Shown: positions 47,232-59,765 of the stretch, piece after piece
How positions within the stretch are numbered: the first letter of the stretch is position 1
Layout: the number at the start of each line of letters is the position of its first letter
Source of the DNA: Desmodus rotundus
Taxonomy: Eukaryota > Chordata > Mammalia > Chiroptera > Phyllostomidae
Assembly (NCBI RefSeq): GCF_022682495.2
Contig: NC_071388.1
Span: 86,119,073-86,183,072, forward strand
Reading direction: 5' to 3'
Length of the DNA: 64,000 nucleotides
The notes under the pieces: model-generated
What the model was told of the DNA's origin: nothing
The model's input: the letters and a program-made list of their open reading frames with translations, nothing else
Database searches by the model: none
Program-made: the position numbers and the translations under genes

Positions 47232-47882
47232 CAGTCATGTGCCCCATACTGGTGTTTGGGTCAGCGAGGAACCCTGTATACGACGATGGTCCCAAAAGAT
47301 AATGATGGAGCTGGAAAATTCCTATTGCCTTGTAGCTATTCCAGAGTCATGTAGCCAGGCACTGCCCACATGCCTGTGGTGATGCCGGTGTGCGCAAACC
47401 TACTGCCTGCCAGGCGTGTAGTAGTACAGCGCGTACAATTCTGTACAGTACGTACCACTTGAAAATGATAACGAATGACCATGTTACTTGTTTATGTTTT
47501 TACTACACTATACTTTTTACTGTTATTTTACTTTCTACTTATTAAAAATAAGTGGGAATTTCCTGCTTATTAGAAAAAGTCTGCTATGAAAGAGCATGTC
47601 TTGTTATGCCGGCAACAGCCTCACACACCTGGTGTTTGCTGTGTCTCTGGACTGCATCATTTTCTCCGGTGCTCCTTTTAATCACGAGTTGTTTTGTACA
47701 GTAACGTGCTGTACAGGTTTGTAGCCTCAGAGCAGTGGACTGTACCACGTGGCCTAGGTGAGTAGTAGGCTGTGTCATTTCGGTTTCTGTAGATACACTC
47801 TCTGATGTTTGCACAATGACATGAAATCGCCTAATGATGCATTTCTCAGAACCTACCCTTGTTGCTAAACGGTGCGTGACTA
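47232..47882. mobile_element. Tigger-type (pogo) non-autonomous DNA transposon
   Basis: It starts cagtcatgtgccccata and has 'tatacgacgatggtccca', 'ataatgatggagctggaaa' and 'tgtacagtacgtaccactt'. The other end has 'gaaatcgcctaatgatgc', 'tgctaaacggtgcgtgact'. Both sides abut TA (47230-47231 and 47883-47884). At 651 bp it has no transposase frame and is a MER28-like derivative. Confidence 0.78.
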
Positions 47883-48085
47883 TATAAGTATTCTGGAAGT
47901 ATTGGAATAAATATAATTCATCCCTCTTTCAAGCCATGCGATCTTCAATCAGAGTAAATACAAAATGAAAGCCAGTTCACCGTCACGCCTAGTGCATCTC
48001 TCCATGAGACCCAAGCAGCCATTTGAGCCACTGGGTACATTCTAATGTTCATCCACATTTCAGGGCCTCATAAAAAGTCTCTCCA

Positions 48086-48291
48086 GCCCTGGCTGATGTG
48101 GCTTATTGGAGTGAGCGCCAGCCTGCAAACCAAAGGGTTGCCAATTCAATTCCCAGTCTAGGGCACAGGCCTGGGTGGTGGGCCAGGTCCCCAGTAGGGG
48201 GTGTGTGAGAGGTGACCACACATTGATGTTTCTCCCCCTCTCTTACCCTCTCTAAAAATTAAATAAATAAAACCTTAAAAAAAAATTTTTT
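48086..48291 (+). repeat. Ves SINE with 11-bp duplication
   Basis: The head gccctggctgatgtggct, body and AATAAAACCTT tail are present. Flanks aagtctctcca (48075-48085) and aagtctttcca (48292-48302) differ at one base. Confidence 0.94.
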
Positions 48292-50397
48292 AAGTCTTTC
48301 CATGGAGCAGTTACAAGAAAATGATGTCAGAATCTCTCTACCTGACCTTCGTAACAGTGCAAGAAAATGCGAAGACTATTGCTACTCAGAAATATTTAAT
48401 AACCTTGCACAGTCTATTTTCTGTTTGGGGATGGGCCAAGTATGATAAGAAGATTGATTTTATTTGTGACGAAGGTTAATTCACGCTACAAATAAGCTGC
48501 ACAAGGGGGATGGCTTTTCTTTATCCTTTTAGAATAAAAATTACAATACTAATTATCTACCATTTTTGTTTAAGTTGGGTCTACACAGGACAGATCATTA
48601 TTGATGTGCTTCATTATTTTGGTGTCTATATATAGCTACAAAATGGTTAGATAATTAAGCAGAACACAAATTTAATTGTAAATAAATTTAGGAGCCAGTC
48701 AAAAAGTTTATTTGCTTCAAAACTCTTTCTAGTGCAACAAATACATATGTTGAAGTCAAGGTTGGGATAACACATTCTGCGTATTTTTATCTGTTTTACG
48801 ATCATCCTCTCTTCAGTCTTTACCTAAGGTGGCACCTTTTCTATACCCTCACATCAAGATAAATGATCTGACAGCAGAACAGAATATTTAAAATTTTCAT
48901 TATCCTAGAACACTTCAAAATGTAGGGCTTTCAAAATGAGCAGAAAATAAATTCATAAAACATCAATCTGTAGTCTCAATTATCGGGATACTAATTTATA
49001 TATTTTGTTTTTATAAACCCAACTTAAAATGAATCAAATAGTTTTTGTGCACAGAGACAGACTCACACGTTCTTTCCATGGACCAGAAGATTCCCCAAAA
49101 CGCACTTTCCTTAGTTACTAAATATCATTACTACATTAAAAAACTTTTCTAGTTCTGAATCAATAAAAAAAAGTTTATGTTTAAAAAAACGGTCTCCCAA
49201 GAACCAGGCAGACAGCTAAAAACAGGAAATATGTCAGTTTTGTTCAATACACACCATTTGGTATGAGAGCATCATTCCTTGGAGGGAGAGTATGCTTTGG
49301 GGAAGACAGAAATACATTGTTCTGCGAGGGAATTCTCTTTACCCAGGTGACCCTGTGCAAAAAATTCTGAAAACCGAAATTATGCAGTAAGTGCAGAATC
49401 CTTCTACAACATGTCAGTGAATTCCATAAAAACCTAATTGTACCCTTTGCCTGTCCCCTTCAAAAAATAAAAGCAGTTTTAAAAAAAGCAGAGAAGGATC
49501 CAGTGCTGCAAGAATTCCCTCTATGGGGCTCTTGCCTAAAGGGAGATAAATCACTGTTAAAATGGAAATAGAACTGGCTCTAGTGGGCTGTTACAATCCA
49601 GTGTCCCTGCTTTTAGCAAATTCAAGAAACCAGTACATTACTACGTCCATATTCTATCAAGGAATTATCTTTTGAATACAAAACACAACCTAGACTGCGT
49701 GAAGGACATCGGAGAAGGCCACAGAGACACTGAGCAGGGAGAAGGGTAGTAATGTTTAAACGAAGCTTTTATGGGAGCGATCGGGGAGAGGCCCGGTGGG
49801 GATAACACTTTCTGGGAAATGTTTAAATTATAACTCTCAGAGGTACAACTATTCATGTGTGTGGACCGTGTCTCCATAATGCTGCCAGTCTCTGCTGATG
49901 TATTACAGCATTGACTCTATTTATAATCAGCAGAGTTACTAACGCAGCAATCACGTGAGTGTGGTGATAGTAATTACGACAGAATAAATAGCAGTCAGAA
50001 GGCCTTGTTGCAGTGATTGATGTCGCCAGCAAACACAGCCAAAGAAGTTTGTTTGTTTTGGTTTGGTTTTTTTTTGAAGCCATCCAACGGGGCAGAACCT
50101 GCATGTGTTTGTCACGAGAAAGACTTTACACACCATTTGAAAATGGACTTCCTGAAGAAGTGGGGTTTCACAATGCAGATGGGGCAAGAAAGATAAGGGG
50201 TGTGTACATTAAAATCCGGGATGCCATGTTCTGCTTGCCTTCAAAAGTCAGATAAAACTTCCCTCTGTCCAAAAATAAAAGTAAAAAAGGAGACTTCCAG
50301 AAAGATGTCACAAGGGTACATTGCCTCTTGAAGTGATTTAGAAATAGTTCATTTGTTTTTTAAAATAATCACATATATGTGGATATAAATTATACAT
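48292..50397. other. Intergenic, AT-rich, nothing recognised
   Basis: No repeats or exons that I can name over about 2.1 kb. This is an unusually long repeat-free stretch for the intergenic part. Confidence 0.45.
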
Positions 50398-50540
50398 GCC
50401 AACGTAGGCTCAGCAGTCCCTCTCGCAGACAGGCCGCCGCTTACCCGGGTGCAGCGCCCGCGCTGTGCTCCCCGGCCGCTCCAGGCGAGAGCGCACTGCT
50501 GTCCCGCCCAAGCGCCTCTGGAGCCGGTCCAGGCGGTTGC
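50398..50540. promoter_or_regulatory. CpG-rich patch, function unknown
   Basis: About 140 bp with high GC and many CpGs (gccgccgcttacccgggtg, agcgcccgcgctg, cccggccgc) within AT-rich repeat-free sequence. No repeat match is known to me. It is a candidate small CpG island or transcription start, unproven. Confidence 0.3.
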
Positions 50541-51029
50541 TTCCTTCTACTTTTCTAACCACCGATGCTGGGTGAAAAATCAAACCCAGAGACTTTACTG
50601 CCTGTAATTAAGAGTTCCACTGCTGCTATGATATAAAGATTGAACTGTTTGAGAAACAGACATTTTATCTGGTGGTTGGTTTTATTTCCTTGTGGCTTAA
50701 ATTATGAGTAAATGTTTTTCTTACTTTTTACTTTTCCCATAAGTAGTCTTTTCAGCAGCAGAATGACTACTCATTTTTTAATAACTGCCAAGCAATAAAG
50801 TGAGATGTCTATTTGGGAGACAGTGGGCGGGCATTCTAATCATTCCATTCATCAAGCTTTCAGGGTAGCGGAAGGCAGGGCTTCGGAGGCTCTGGGGAGG
50901 GCAGCTTAAAGACTCCAGGAAGCTGGTGGCGGCGCTTCGCTCCACGATCGCTCTGGGATTGAACAGGCGCAGGCAAATAAAATACAATCAATCCTCTTAC
51001 AGTTCGGAACTCTGTTATATACGGCACTG

Positions 51030-51165
51030 GTTTGAGCTTGTTTTTAAAAGCCTATGCCCTTTGACTCTGCCATGTACAATTCTAGGAATTGATCTGAAGG
51101 AAATAAGTAGATCGATAGCAGAGGTGTACATTCAAGGACACCCTGTGCATCATTGTCAGAGTCCT
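51030..51165 (+). repeat. Possible old L1M fragment
   Basis: 'ctctgccatgtacaattctaggaattgatctgaaggaaataagtag' followed by 'gaggtgtacattcaagga' resembles a known L1M 3' part ('ttctaggaatttatcctaaggaaataat'). Short and diverged. Confidence 0.4.
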
Positions 51166-54100
51166 CATTTTGGCTCAGAGTCTGAGAGCAAGCCTTGCCT
51201 GGATACAGGTGGATTTATTTCCAAGATGATCCTGAGAAGCCAAATGGAGAGAGTAGGAAAGGAAGAAGGAAAAGCAAATATAGTGAGGATGCTTTAATTG
51301 GGGTACTGGAGCTCCGTCACACCCTCACGGGCACCATTCAAAAGGCCTACTGGAGATTTCCTCTGGAAGGAGAGGGGGCTGCAGCATGTACTCACCAGTT
51401 CTCTCCCCCACTGGTTGGAGGTTGCTGGGGGCAGGGCCTACGGCTCTCTCTCATACTTCCCCGCTCCTTCAGCACCGGGGAAGCCCCTGTGCTGGCTGGG
51501 CTAGAGCTATGAGCACAGGTGAGCCTGAGCTAGCGTGACACTTCCCCATGGCAGCTGCGGCTGTGACCAGAGGCAGGCCAAGGAACACGAGCCTGTGACC
51601 CAGGGGTGCCAGCCCAAAGCACAGACACCCAAGATGTCCCATAATTTGACACTGTTTGAATTGTTATAGATTCCTACAATGGCGTATTTTGCAATCTCCA
51701 ACGGTTACAATGTCTGTATTTATTTATTGACATAAAGAGGCGTTTGCCAACAACCACCAAAAAATCAAGTTACAAAGTGGTATATAGACTCTGTGTTCAT
51801 TTTTTTTAAACTACAAATATATAGGTGTTCCCTAGGTTATGGGACACAGAATGAATACAAAACTGTTTCATGCAAGTTGTTCCATATGGTACACCATTTA
51901 AGTTTAGAGAGACAGGGACATTTTCACATCCAGTGTGTAACACCGAGGAGCCCAGTGCAGCGGCACACAGTGGGAAATGCGAGTCAGAGCTCCCAGCTCC
52001 CCACCCCATTGCTCTGACCCCACCCATGACCTGGTGGGGTCTCAGGGCACCAGCCACACTCATCCATTTGTGTTGTGCCTGGTGATCGCCTTCGCTGGAT
52101 TCTAACTGCGACTGCGGAGTGGCGTAAGGCAGAGGCTAGCAGTCTGTCTGAGGCATAGGAGGAAAAATACAGCCTCCCTAGTACAAATTTTGTGGCTAGT
52201 CACAGGTGGTTCAATAGTTTTAAAGATCTTGCCTTTAAAAAAAATCATTTTAAGGTAGAATAGTAACACTGCTGGTGCTGATAAAAAAGCAGCAGAGGCA
52301 AATCTAAAGCATTTCAATGTGTATAAAATGTAATTTACTCAAGACCTTTGAAAACTCATGATTGCATACATTGGAAAAGGTCTAAATTCCCTAGGAAAAA
52401 GTGGTTTCCTCTGCATGGTAGAATTTCAAATTATGTTCCTTTGTTGGTTTTTTTTCTAATCTGTCTCCCAAAATTATGTTAGTGAGTAACGAAGCATGGT
52501 GATGACAGGGAGAGGAAAGGAAGACAGAGCATCTTCTGAATCTCTCGCAGTTTTTGTGGTAAATGGTCATTAATAAGCACACAGAAAGGCGGTTCCAGGG
52601 CATCTGTATAGGAATCTGTTGGGAGGAATAGGCTGAAACAGTGTTCACTAGGTAGAGACATTGGAACTGAGACAATATCAGTTCCAATGGTCTACATGTC
52701 AAAAGTGAGGGAGAGTGGCTTACATTATAGAGATGATGGCCCAAATTTCCCCACTCCAACTTTCGCCAATCTTTGACACCTCCTCTAGCTACCTGAGAAG
52801 GTGACCCTCCAAGCGACAAGAAGTCTGGGCTGGGGTCTCACTTATGTCCACATAGTGCGAACCAGCTTCTTGACTTCAGAGAAGAGCAAGGCCAGATGGC
52901 CTGGAATGAGGCCAGAAGCAGACTTCCTGAAGAGCCTTCTCTGCCCACTCTGACGACACTGCTCAGCTAAACTGGTCCGGCTAGCGCTTCCCCAGTTGTG
53001 CGCAACTCTGTCCAGGTGGCCAGATGAGTCTGGCTGAGCTAGCTCATGTGAACCTGTTGACTGTGGGCCATTGTGCAAGAACCGCTTTTTTTTTCCTTGG
53101 TTATTTTATTAAGCTACATAGTACCTGGTTTCTTTAAAATAAAAACACAATTATTTCTTAATTATTTTTAAATAATGCTATTTTAAAGTGCCATCCATTT
53201 TAAAATGAATATGTCCCCTGGCTGAATGAGGTTATAAAAAATTCTGTAAATTGAAGTTAATAAATATTTAAACTTTTCCATGCATAAAAATAATGAAGGT
53301 TGACGGGCCCCAAGAACGGGGATATTTATTTAAACTTCATGCATTTTAATAGAAGAAATGGTTCAGTTGTCCTCCCTTCCTTCAAAGCAATGATTTTCAG
53401 GCTTGGATTTTCCACACCCCATGGTATTGCCAATTATCCCATGGGAGGCCACAGAATTGCCATCGCCTTGTGTTCAGCTCATCACATTCATTGATTTAAT
53501 AGGTTCACCTGGACATTTTTCAAAGACAGTAATTGAAAATGCAGCCTGACAGGCTAGCAGGAGTTGGGGGATTGGATTGGGCACAGAGAGCAGAGGGGGG
53601 TGACAGCTTTCTCATCAGCCTCTCCAGCAAGGTACACCGAATGCTGGTGCCACGGATGCTGACCTGCGGGCTTTTCCCCCGCTGCAGACTGGCCTCAGAG
53701 ACAGGCTCAGACCTGGGAGAGAGGCAACATGGTCATGTGACAAAACTGTGCTCTTTGCTGTGAATCTAATCCGTTCAAAAGCAGCCATGGTACAAAGGCC
53801 ACGTGTTATTTTCTCATTCTCTGAGATATTAACTAAAGTTCCCACCTCTGTGTCAGTATGGTCCCCCCTGTCTCTGTCCCTGCAGGTATCTGGGCAGTCC
53901 TGAGCCCACCTCAGGGGAGGATGTAACTCAGAGGGCAGGGATGAGAGTGTGAGCAAGCAAATGCTAAGGCCTTGGGGGATGATGAGGGATTCGAGGAAAA
54001 CCAAAATCTCTGGGAATGAGAATATTATAAGGGATTGTAAGGAAAGAAGTCTCCTCTGGGGACTGGGAGGGATTTTCCCAGAACCAGTGGAGACTAGAAA

Positions 54101-55229
54101 GCAGAAGACAGATGTTTCCTTTCTGTTAGTAACTAGGAGCTGAAAGACAATCTTAGAACCAAGTGACAGATGAGAAGAGCTAATTGAGCCCAGAAACAGG
54201 AAGACCCCAGAAGAGAAACTTTAGAGTGAATACAGGAAGTGGGTCCTTACATAGCCTCACAGAGAAATTCCCACGCCTCCAAGGAGGTGCAGACACAGTG
54301 GGGAAAGTGGTGGGGCCTAAAAGTGCCAGCTGGCCAGTGAGAAGGAATGTCACTGGCAACCTGGGTGGGTCAACAACTGAGGACAGGTGAGTGCCCCAGA
54401 AGACATCTGTGTGTAGAATATCAAAACCTGGTGCCCCCCCACTCCTATTATACCCACCCCTTGGTACTCTGAACCCCTAGAACTTACATTCAATTCTGTA
54501 GGAAGGAAGCACAAGAGTGACTGAGAGTGTGTTTCTACGCTTGAAACCGACGTTAAGTTCACTGGTAGAAAATAAAGTTTTGTGCATCTAAATTATGAAC
54601 AAAGTTCACGTCACTTATAGAGTTATTTATCGTTAACTTATTTGGTAGATGTTAAGATAATAAACTATAATTGTAGATTTTACCATTTCAAAGCATTTCC
54701 GTGAACTTGTTAAAAATGAGATTTCCCCCGGAGCGGTGCGGTAGACAGTGAGTGTCTTATGCTGTCATCCTAGGTGCGGGTGCTGGGAACAGGGTGAGAG
54801 GCACTAAGGAGCCTGGCCAGCCCCACACAGCTGAGACCCACGTGCAGTCTCACCGGACCAGTGCTTATCAAGCCCTTCGGCCCATGCTACCACCACTTCT
54901 TGTGCCCCTTCTCTATGAGACCATAAGAAGTTTCATGTCTTCTTTAACATGATTTCAAAAAGAATCTTTTAGAACAAATAGTATATTTACACAAAAATTA
55001 AAGCAGAGGCACAGAGAATTGCTTTGCTTTTAAAGTTCATTTGACCCGTCTCTGTTGTTCTTGAATGTCATTGAACTGGTAAGCTGTTTGAGGGTAAAAC
55101 CACTTCTTATTCATCCCTTACTATATTTTGCAGAGAGGCAAATCAGGGCATTATCCCCTGATGGGTTCCCCTTGTAGAGTTATTAGGGCAACATTAGCTG
55201 AAAATGCCCAGAAGGCGAGGGGTGGGAAG
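51166..55229. other. Intergenic, unassigned
   Basis: 51.2-52.1 kb and 53.5-54.6 kb are GC-richer with several overlapping frames of about 60-140 codons and no recognisable domain. 53.1-53.3 kb is strongly AT-rich. No repeats or exons that I can name with confidence. Confidence 0.35.
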
Positions 55230-55370
55230 ACATTGGAGACTACCTGCTCAACTCCTTGCACACGTAGTGAGAAGTGTGACTGTTCAAGGTCACAGCCAGA
55301 TAAGGGCCCGATAGGGATTTGAATAGTAATAAAACCTGGGCTCTTTATTCCCTATACACTGCATTGCCAG
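55230..55370 (+). repeat. Possible MIR remnant
   Basis: 'gactgttcaaggtcacagccagataagg', then 'gggatttgaatagtaataaaacctgggctc', resembles the MIR core end. Confidence 0.45.
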
Positions 55371-56019
55371 TTAGCTTGAGCAAAAATAAAGTCAAACTTT
55401 CATGAATTTAACAATGGCCTCCAAACCCCATTCATAAAAAATAGCCTTTACACCCCCGCCAAAAGTTTTTAGCACATAATACTCTCCTCACTTGAGACCC
55501 TTTAAAAAATTATCTTCTAATATCTTCTACATAGAAAAGGAGTCACAATAAATTTCTCATATTGAAAATGTCAAGCTGTAGTTTGTTAAATGATGATGTC
55601 AGTGACTATAAAATATGAATTTCTGGTTAAAGATATAAATTCTACAAAAGACTTCGATTCCAATATCTGCAGAGATGTGAGTGATAAGAAGGAAGTTGCT
55701 CTGCGTGGGTTATTTTGAAAAAGTTGTGATGACTGTCGTTTTTAGCAAGGCGGTATATGTGCTTGTCTGAGAGATCATGCTTGCTGATATTTGTGCTAAT
55801 ATTTGTCACTGTCACTCAACTCTAAAGCGGATATTGCCAAATGGCCTCATTCTCATGCAAGAGATGGTGGCTGAGAACGGGAATGGTAAGGCACCAATGT
55901 TCACTGGGTACCTGATATCCATCTAGGGGTCATGCCAAGGATGGGGCGTTTTCACTTCTGTAGGAAACTGCATGACCTGCAGTGGCTTGGACACACTGTG
56001 ACTAACTCACAGGTCATCA

Positions 56020-56195
56020 CTGATACATCCATTTACCTAGTGTTCTACAGGTGCGCACTGGGCTTCTAGGTGGTGTACCAGGTGCTAGGGATATAGCAGT
56101 GAACAAAGCAGCCAAGCTCTTTGCCCCCAGGAATTTATGTTTCAAAAAGGAAAGAAAAAAAAAATAAGAAAATAAATGAACAAGTTAATCACACT
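56020..56195 (+). repeat. L2 LINE fragment, left part
   Basis: The L2 hallmark occurs: 'ggtgtaccaggtgctagggatatagcagtgaacaaagcagccaagc' followed by 'tttgcccccaggaattta'. It is followed by a MIR and an L1, and L2-like sequence resumes at 57602. Confidence 0.75.
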
Positions 56196-56412
56196 TTGTC
56201 TCTACTGTGCTAAGCACTTAACTGCACCATATCATTTAATTGTCAGAACATGTGGGTACTACTCTTCATTTAATATTACAAATGAATAAAATGAAGGACA
56301 GACAGGGTGACTAACTCTTCCCAAGTTCTCAAAGCTACGTGTGGCAGAGATAAAGTACTAACCAAGAAATCCTATCCCAGGGCTCATGCTCTTACCTGTT
56401 ACACTATAAAAT
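56196..56412 (+). repeat. MIR SINE inside L2
   Basis: 'ctactgtgctaagcacttaac', 'atatcatttaattgtcagaac', 'gggtgactaactcttccc' and 'cagggctcatgctcttacc' follow MIR order over about 200 bp. Confidence 0.75.
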
Positions 56413-56422
56413 TCTATGAAAA

Positions 56423-57591
56423 TGCAGAAGATAAGCAGGAAAATCTCAGATATTCCACGCAGCAATATTTTTAATGATATGCCCCCTAGAGCAAGGGACA
56501 TAAAGGAAAGAATAAACAAATAGGACTTCATAAAAAATAAAAAGCTTCTGCACGGCTAAAGAAAACATTAGCAAAATGAAAAGGGAGCCAACTGTATGGG
56601 AAAACATATTTGCCAATGATATCTCAGACAAGGGTTTGATCTTCAAAATATAGAAAGAATGCACAGGACTCCACACCAGGAAGACAAACAATCCAATTTA
56701 AAAGTGGGCAAAGGACCTGAACAGACACTTCTCCAAGGAGGACATACAGAGGGCCCAGAGACATATGAAAGGATGCTCAGCATCACTAGCCATCAAAGAG
56801 ATGCAAATTAAAACCACAATGAGATACCACTTCACACCAGTCACAATGGTCATCATAACCAAATCAACAAACAACAAGTGTTGGAGAGGTTGGGGAGAAA
56901 AGGGAACCCTAGTGCATTGTTGGTGGGATTGCAGACTGGTGCAGCCACTGTGGAAAACAGTATGGAATTTCCTCATAAAACTAAAAATGGAATTGACTTT
57001 TGACCCAGCAGTTCCACTGCTGGTTTTTTACCCTAAGAACGCTGAAACACACCAATCCAAAGGAACCTATGCACCCCAATGTTCATAGCAGCACAATTTA
57101 CAATAACCAAGTGCTGGAAGCAGCCTAGGTGCCCATCAGTAAATGAGTGGATCAATAGACTGTGGTACATTTACACGATGGAATACTACACAGCAGAAAG
57201 AAAGAAGGAGCTCCTACCCTTTGTGACAGCATGGATGGAACTGGAGAGCATTATGCTAAGTGAAGTAAGCCAAGCAGTAAAAGACAAATACCATATGATC
57301 TCACCTATAAGTGGAACCTAATTAACAAAACAAACTGGCAAGGAAAATATAGCCAGAGACATTGAAATCGACAACAAACTGACAGTAACCAGAGGGGAGG
57401 GGAGAGGGAAATAATGAGGGAAAGAAGGGAAAGGGACATAAATGAGCATATATGAGGGACAGATGGATGGAACCCAGTGGGAGTGGGGTTGAAGGTGGGA
57501 GGTGGGCATGGGTAGGGAGGGGGAAAATGTCGGTGGGAAAATGGAGACAACTGTATTCGAACATCAATTAAAAAAAAGTAAAAAAACAACC
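56423..57591 (+). mobile_element. 5'-truncated L1 with ORF2 C-terminal remnant and exact 10-bp duplication
   Basis: The insertion of 1169 bp is flanked by tctatgaaaa at 56413-56422 and 57592-57601. Its first part encodes the C-terminal part of L1 ORF2 protein, with [34 protein letters not shown] (the cysteine-rich tail) and WYIYTMEYYTAERKKELLPF. The frame shifts near 57080. The 3' UTR has a G-rich tract and 'atggagacaactgtattcg', then an A tail. It carries no endonuclease or RT domain and is dead. ORF2 normally serves as the L1 endonuclease/reverse transcriptase. Confidence 0.92.
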
Positions 57592-57601
57592 TCTATGAAA
57601 A

Positions 57602-58040
57602 CTACCTATTAAGTGCTAGGACTGATTGCCCAGGTTGGTGTGGGAGACAGAAAATGATGATTAGGCACACAGAGAATGGGCAACACACCCAGACTACAGG
57701 TGTCTGGAAAGGTTTTCTGGAGAGGTTGAGGCCCGATGGGGGTCTTGAAGAATAAATGGGAATTAACCGGGAAAGGGAATGAAGGGGCATCACAAGCTAA
57801 GACAGCAACCTTAACTTTATGCGTGGCCTGTGCTCTGTAGGGGTCCTGAGACAGGAGGCCTGAAAGAAATCAAGGGCTGCATTCAGGAGTGTCTTGGGTG
57901 CTACCACTAGTAGTTTGGTCTTTTTGTCTACAGGTAATAGGAGCTGTCGACTGATGTCAAGAAAGAGAATGATATGACCCTTTTTGCATTTTAAATGGGT
58001 CCCACTGGGCTCCTTGGCCACTAAGGACTTGGTAAGAAAA
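57602..58040 (+). repeat. L2 LINE fragment, right part
   Basis: L2 order is visible: 'ggaaaggttttctggagagg', 'gtcttgaagaataaatggga attaaccggg', 'gaaagaatgatatgacc'-like text and 'tttaaatgggtcccactggg'. It continues the L2 interrupted by the MIR and L1. Confidence 0.65.
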
Positions 58041-58865
58041 GAGCCCATTTCTATCCTACTCCCTAAGTCCCGCTCCCAGGAGCAACCTGGGCCAGGTCTG
58101 TCATAGTCACCCCAGACATCCTAACACCAGCAAAACATGCTACTAGTGATACAAAGAAAGAGATTTTAAACTGAGATGCAAGCTGACGAAAAGATAACGT
58201 GGTTAGAAAATGTTCTGGATCGTGGGTATTTTCTTTTTCTTTTTCTGACTTTATCATACCTAATGCAAACCTTGAAACCACCAAGCTGAGGTTAAACTAG
58301 TCTCGTAGGGCCCTCTCAGCACTCCTCAGCTCATCGTCAGTCCCAGAGACTCCAGCAGGTAGTGGGACTGGGACGGGGAGACCGGCTGGGTAAAAATGTG
58401 GATCAAGATCCAAGATTCCTTTTCTGTCTTCTCCTTGGTTAAGAAAGCAGTTTTGCAGTGTGGAGAGCCCTTGAGCTTTGAGGACTAACAAAATTGGATT
58501 CATATTCCTCCAGTGAAGGCACAAACTTCATGGTAGCATACTGAGCTTTTATTAAAAAATAAATAGAGGAATAAGACTATATATTCCCGGTTTGATTTTT
58601 ATGCATAAATGAACTCTGGAAAGATACATAGAAACCAACCAAAAGTGGTTTGGGGCTGGGAAAATGGGAACCGAGTAGATGGGGAAATATTTCATCTCAT
58701 GTAGACATGGTTTTTAATCTTTGAATGGAGGAACTGAATTACACATTCAAAGGCTGTCTGTTCTCTAAAGGGGATATAAACATGACTGCTCATTAGTTTG
58801 TGGTGAGAACTGAGATAGAACATGTGAAATAATAGGACCCTGAAACACATGAGTACAAGAGATGT
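58041..58865. other. Intergenic, nothing recognised
   Basis: Mixed composition with no named repeat or exon. Confidence 0.45.
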
Positions 58866-59552
58866 GTGAGGTCTGTCTGGGAAAACTCCAGCTATTATTA
58901 ATACGAGAATGGTTTGCACAACATCCGTGTAGCCTGGCAGCCAAGGAGAGTGGACTGGAATGCGCACGTGTGAACAATGACGACTTGGTTGCACTAGTCA
59001 ATGAGGGCAGCAGATGCCATTGAGTGAGCATGTGCACTGTGTGGCCATCACATTCAAAATGACTGAGCGAGTAGAGCAACGAATCTGCATCAACTTTTGT
59101 GTGAAGCTTGAACTTTCATTCCTCTGCGGAAACTACTGGGATGATCCAGAAGGCCACAGCTACGGGCAACTGGTGATTAGCAGCTTCATCACGACAATGC
59201 ACCCCGCTCATGCATCACATCTCATGCAGAGTTTTTTGGTGAAACATCAAATCACTCAGGTGACTCAGCCCCACTTCAGCCCAGATTTGGCACCCTGCAA
59301 CTTCTGGCTTTTCCCAAAACTAAAATCACCTTTGAAAGGGAAGAGATTTCAGATCATCAATGAAATTCAGGAAAATACAACAGGGGAGCTCATGGCAATT
59401 GGAGGGACTATGTGAGGTCCCAATGTGCCTACTTTGAAGGGGACTGAGGCATCATTGTCTTATGTACAATGTTTCTTGTATCTTGTATCTTCTTCAGTAC
59501 ATGTCCCTATTTTTCGTAGTATGTGGATGGATACTTTCTGGACAGACCTTGT
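58866..59552 (+). mobile_element. Mariner transposon relic with internally deleted transposase
   Basis: Ends gtgaggtctgtctgggaaa and tttctggacagaccttgtg are inverted repeats of about 17 bp. The coding part starts at ATG 59059 (MTERVEQRICINFCVKLELS) and jumps to the C-terminal catalytic domain (VKHQITQVTQPHFSPDLAP, CNFWLFPKLKSPLKGKRF), so most of the N-terminal and middle transposase is missing. The HHDNAP motif is readable at 59187-59204 but one extra C (about 59205) shifts the frame. The third catalytic Asp is Asn (AAC, 59299-59301). It cannot be active. Target TA dinucleotides are not clear. Confidence 0.85.
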
Positions 59553-59765
59553 GTCCCTTACCCTTAAGGGACATGTGCTTTGGCGTGTTTGGGGTTTGAT
59601 GATGAGGGCAAACCAAGGAATGTACTTCTTCTTGGTCACAGCACAGAAGAGACAAGGTGGTCCCAGAAGAAGGTTGCTGACTTGACCAGGAGCCTGCCAC
59701 TAAATAAAACAGAAAAAGACAAGAGTTTTGATTTCCAGCATTAGTCGGAAGCCACTCATTTTATT

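Noticed and set aside
56765..57321. L1 ORF2 frames as working protein genes
   Set aside because: They encode only the C-terminal tail of ORF2, are frameshifted, and lie in a 5'-truncated insertion.
59425..59685. 86-codon frame after the mariner remnant
   Set aside because: It is an out-of-register reading of the mariner 3' part and of the sequence beyond it.
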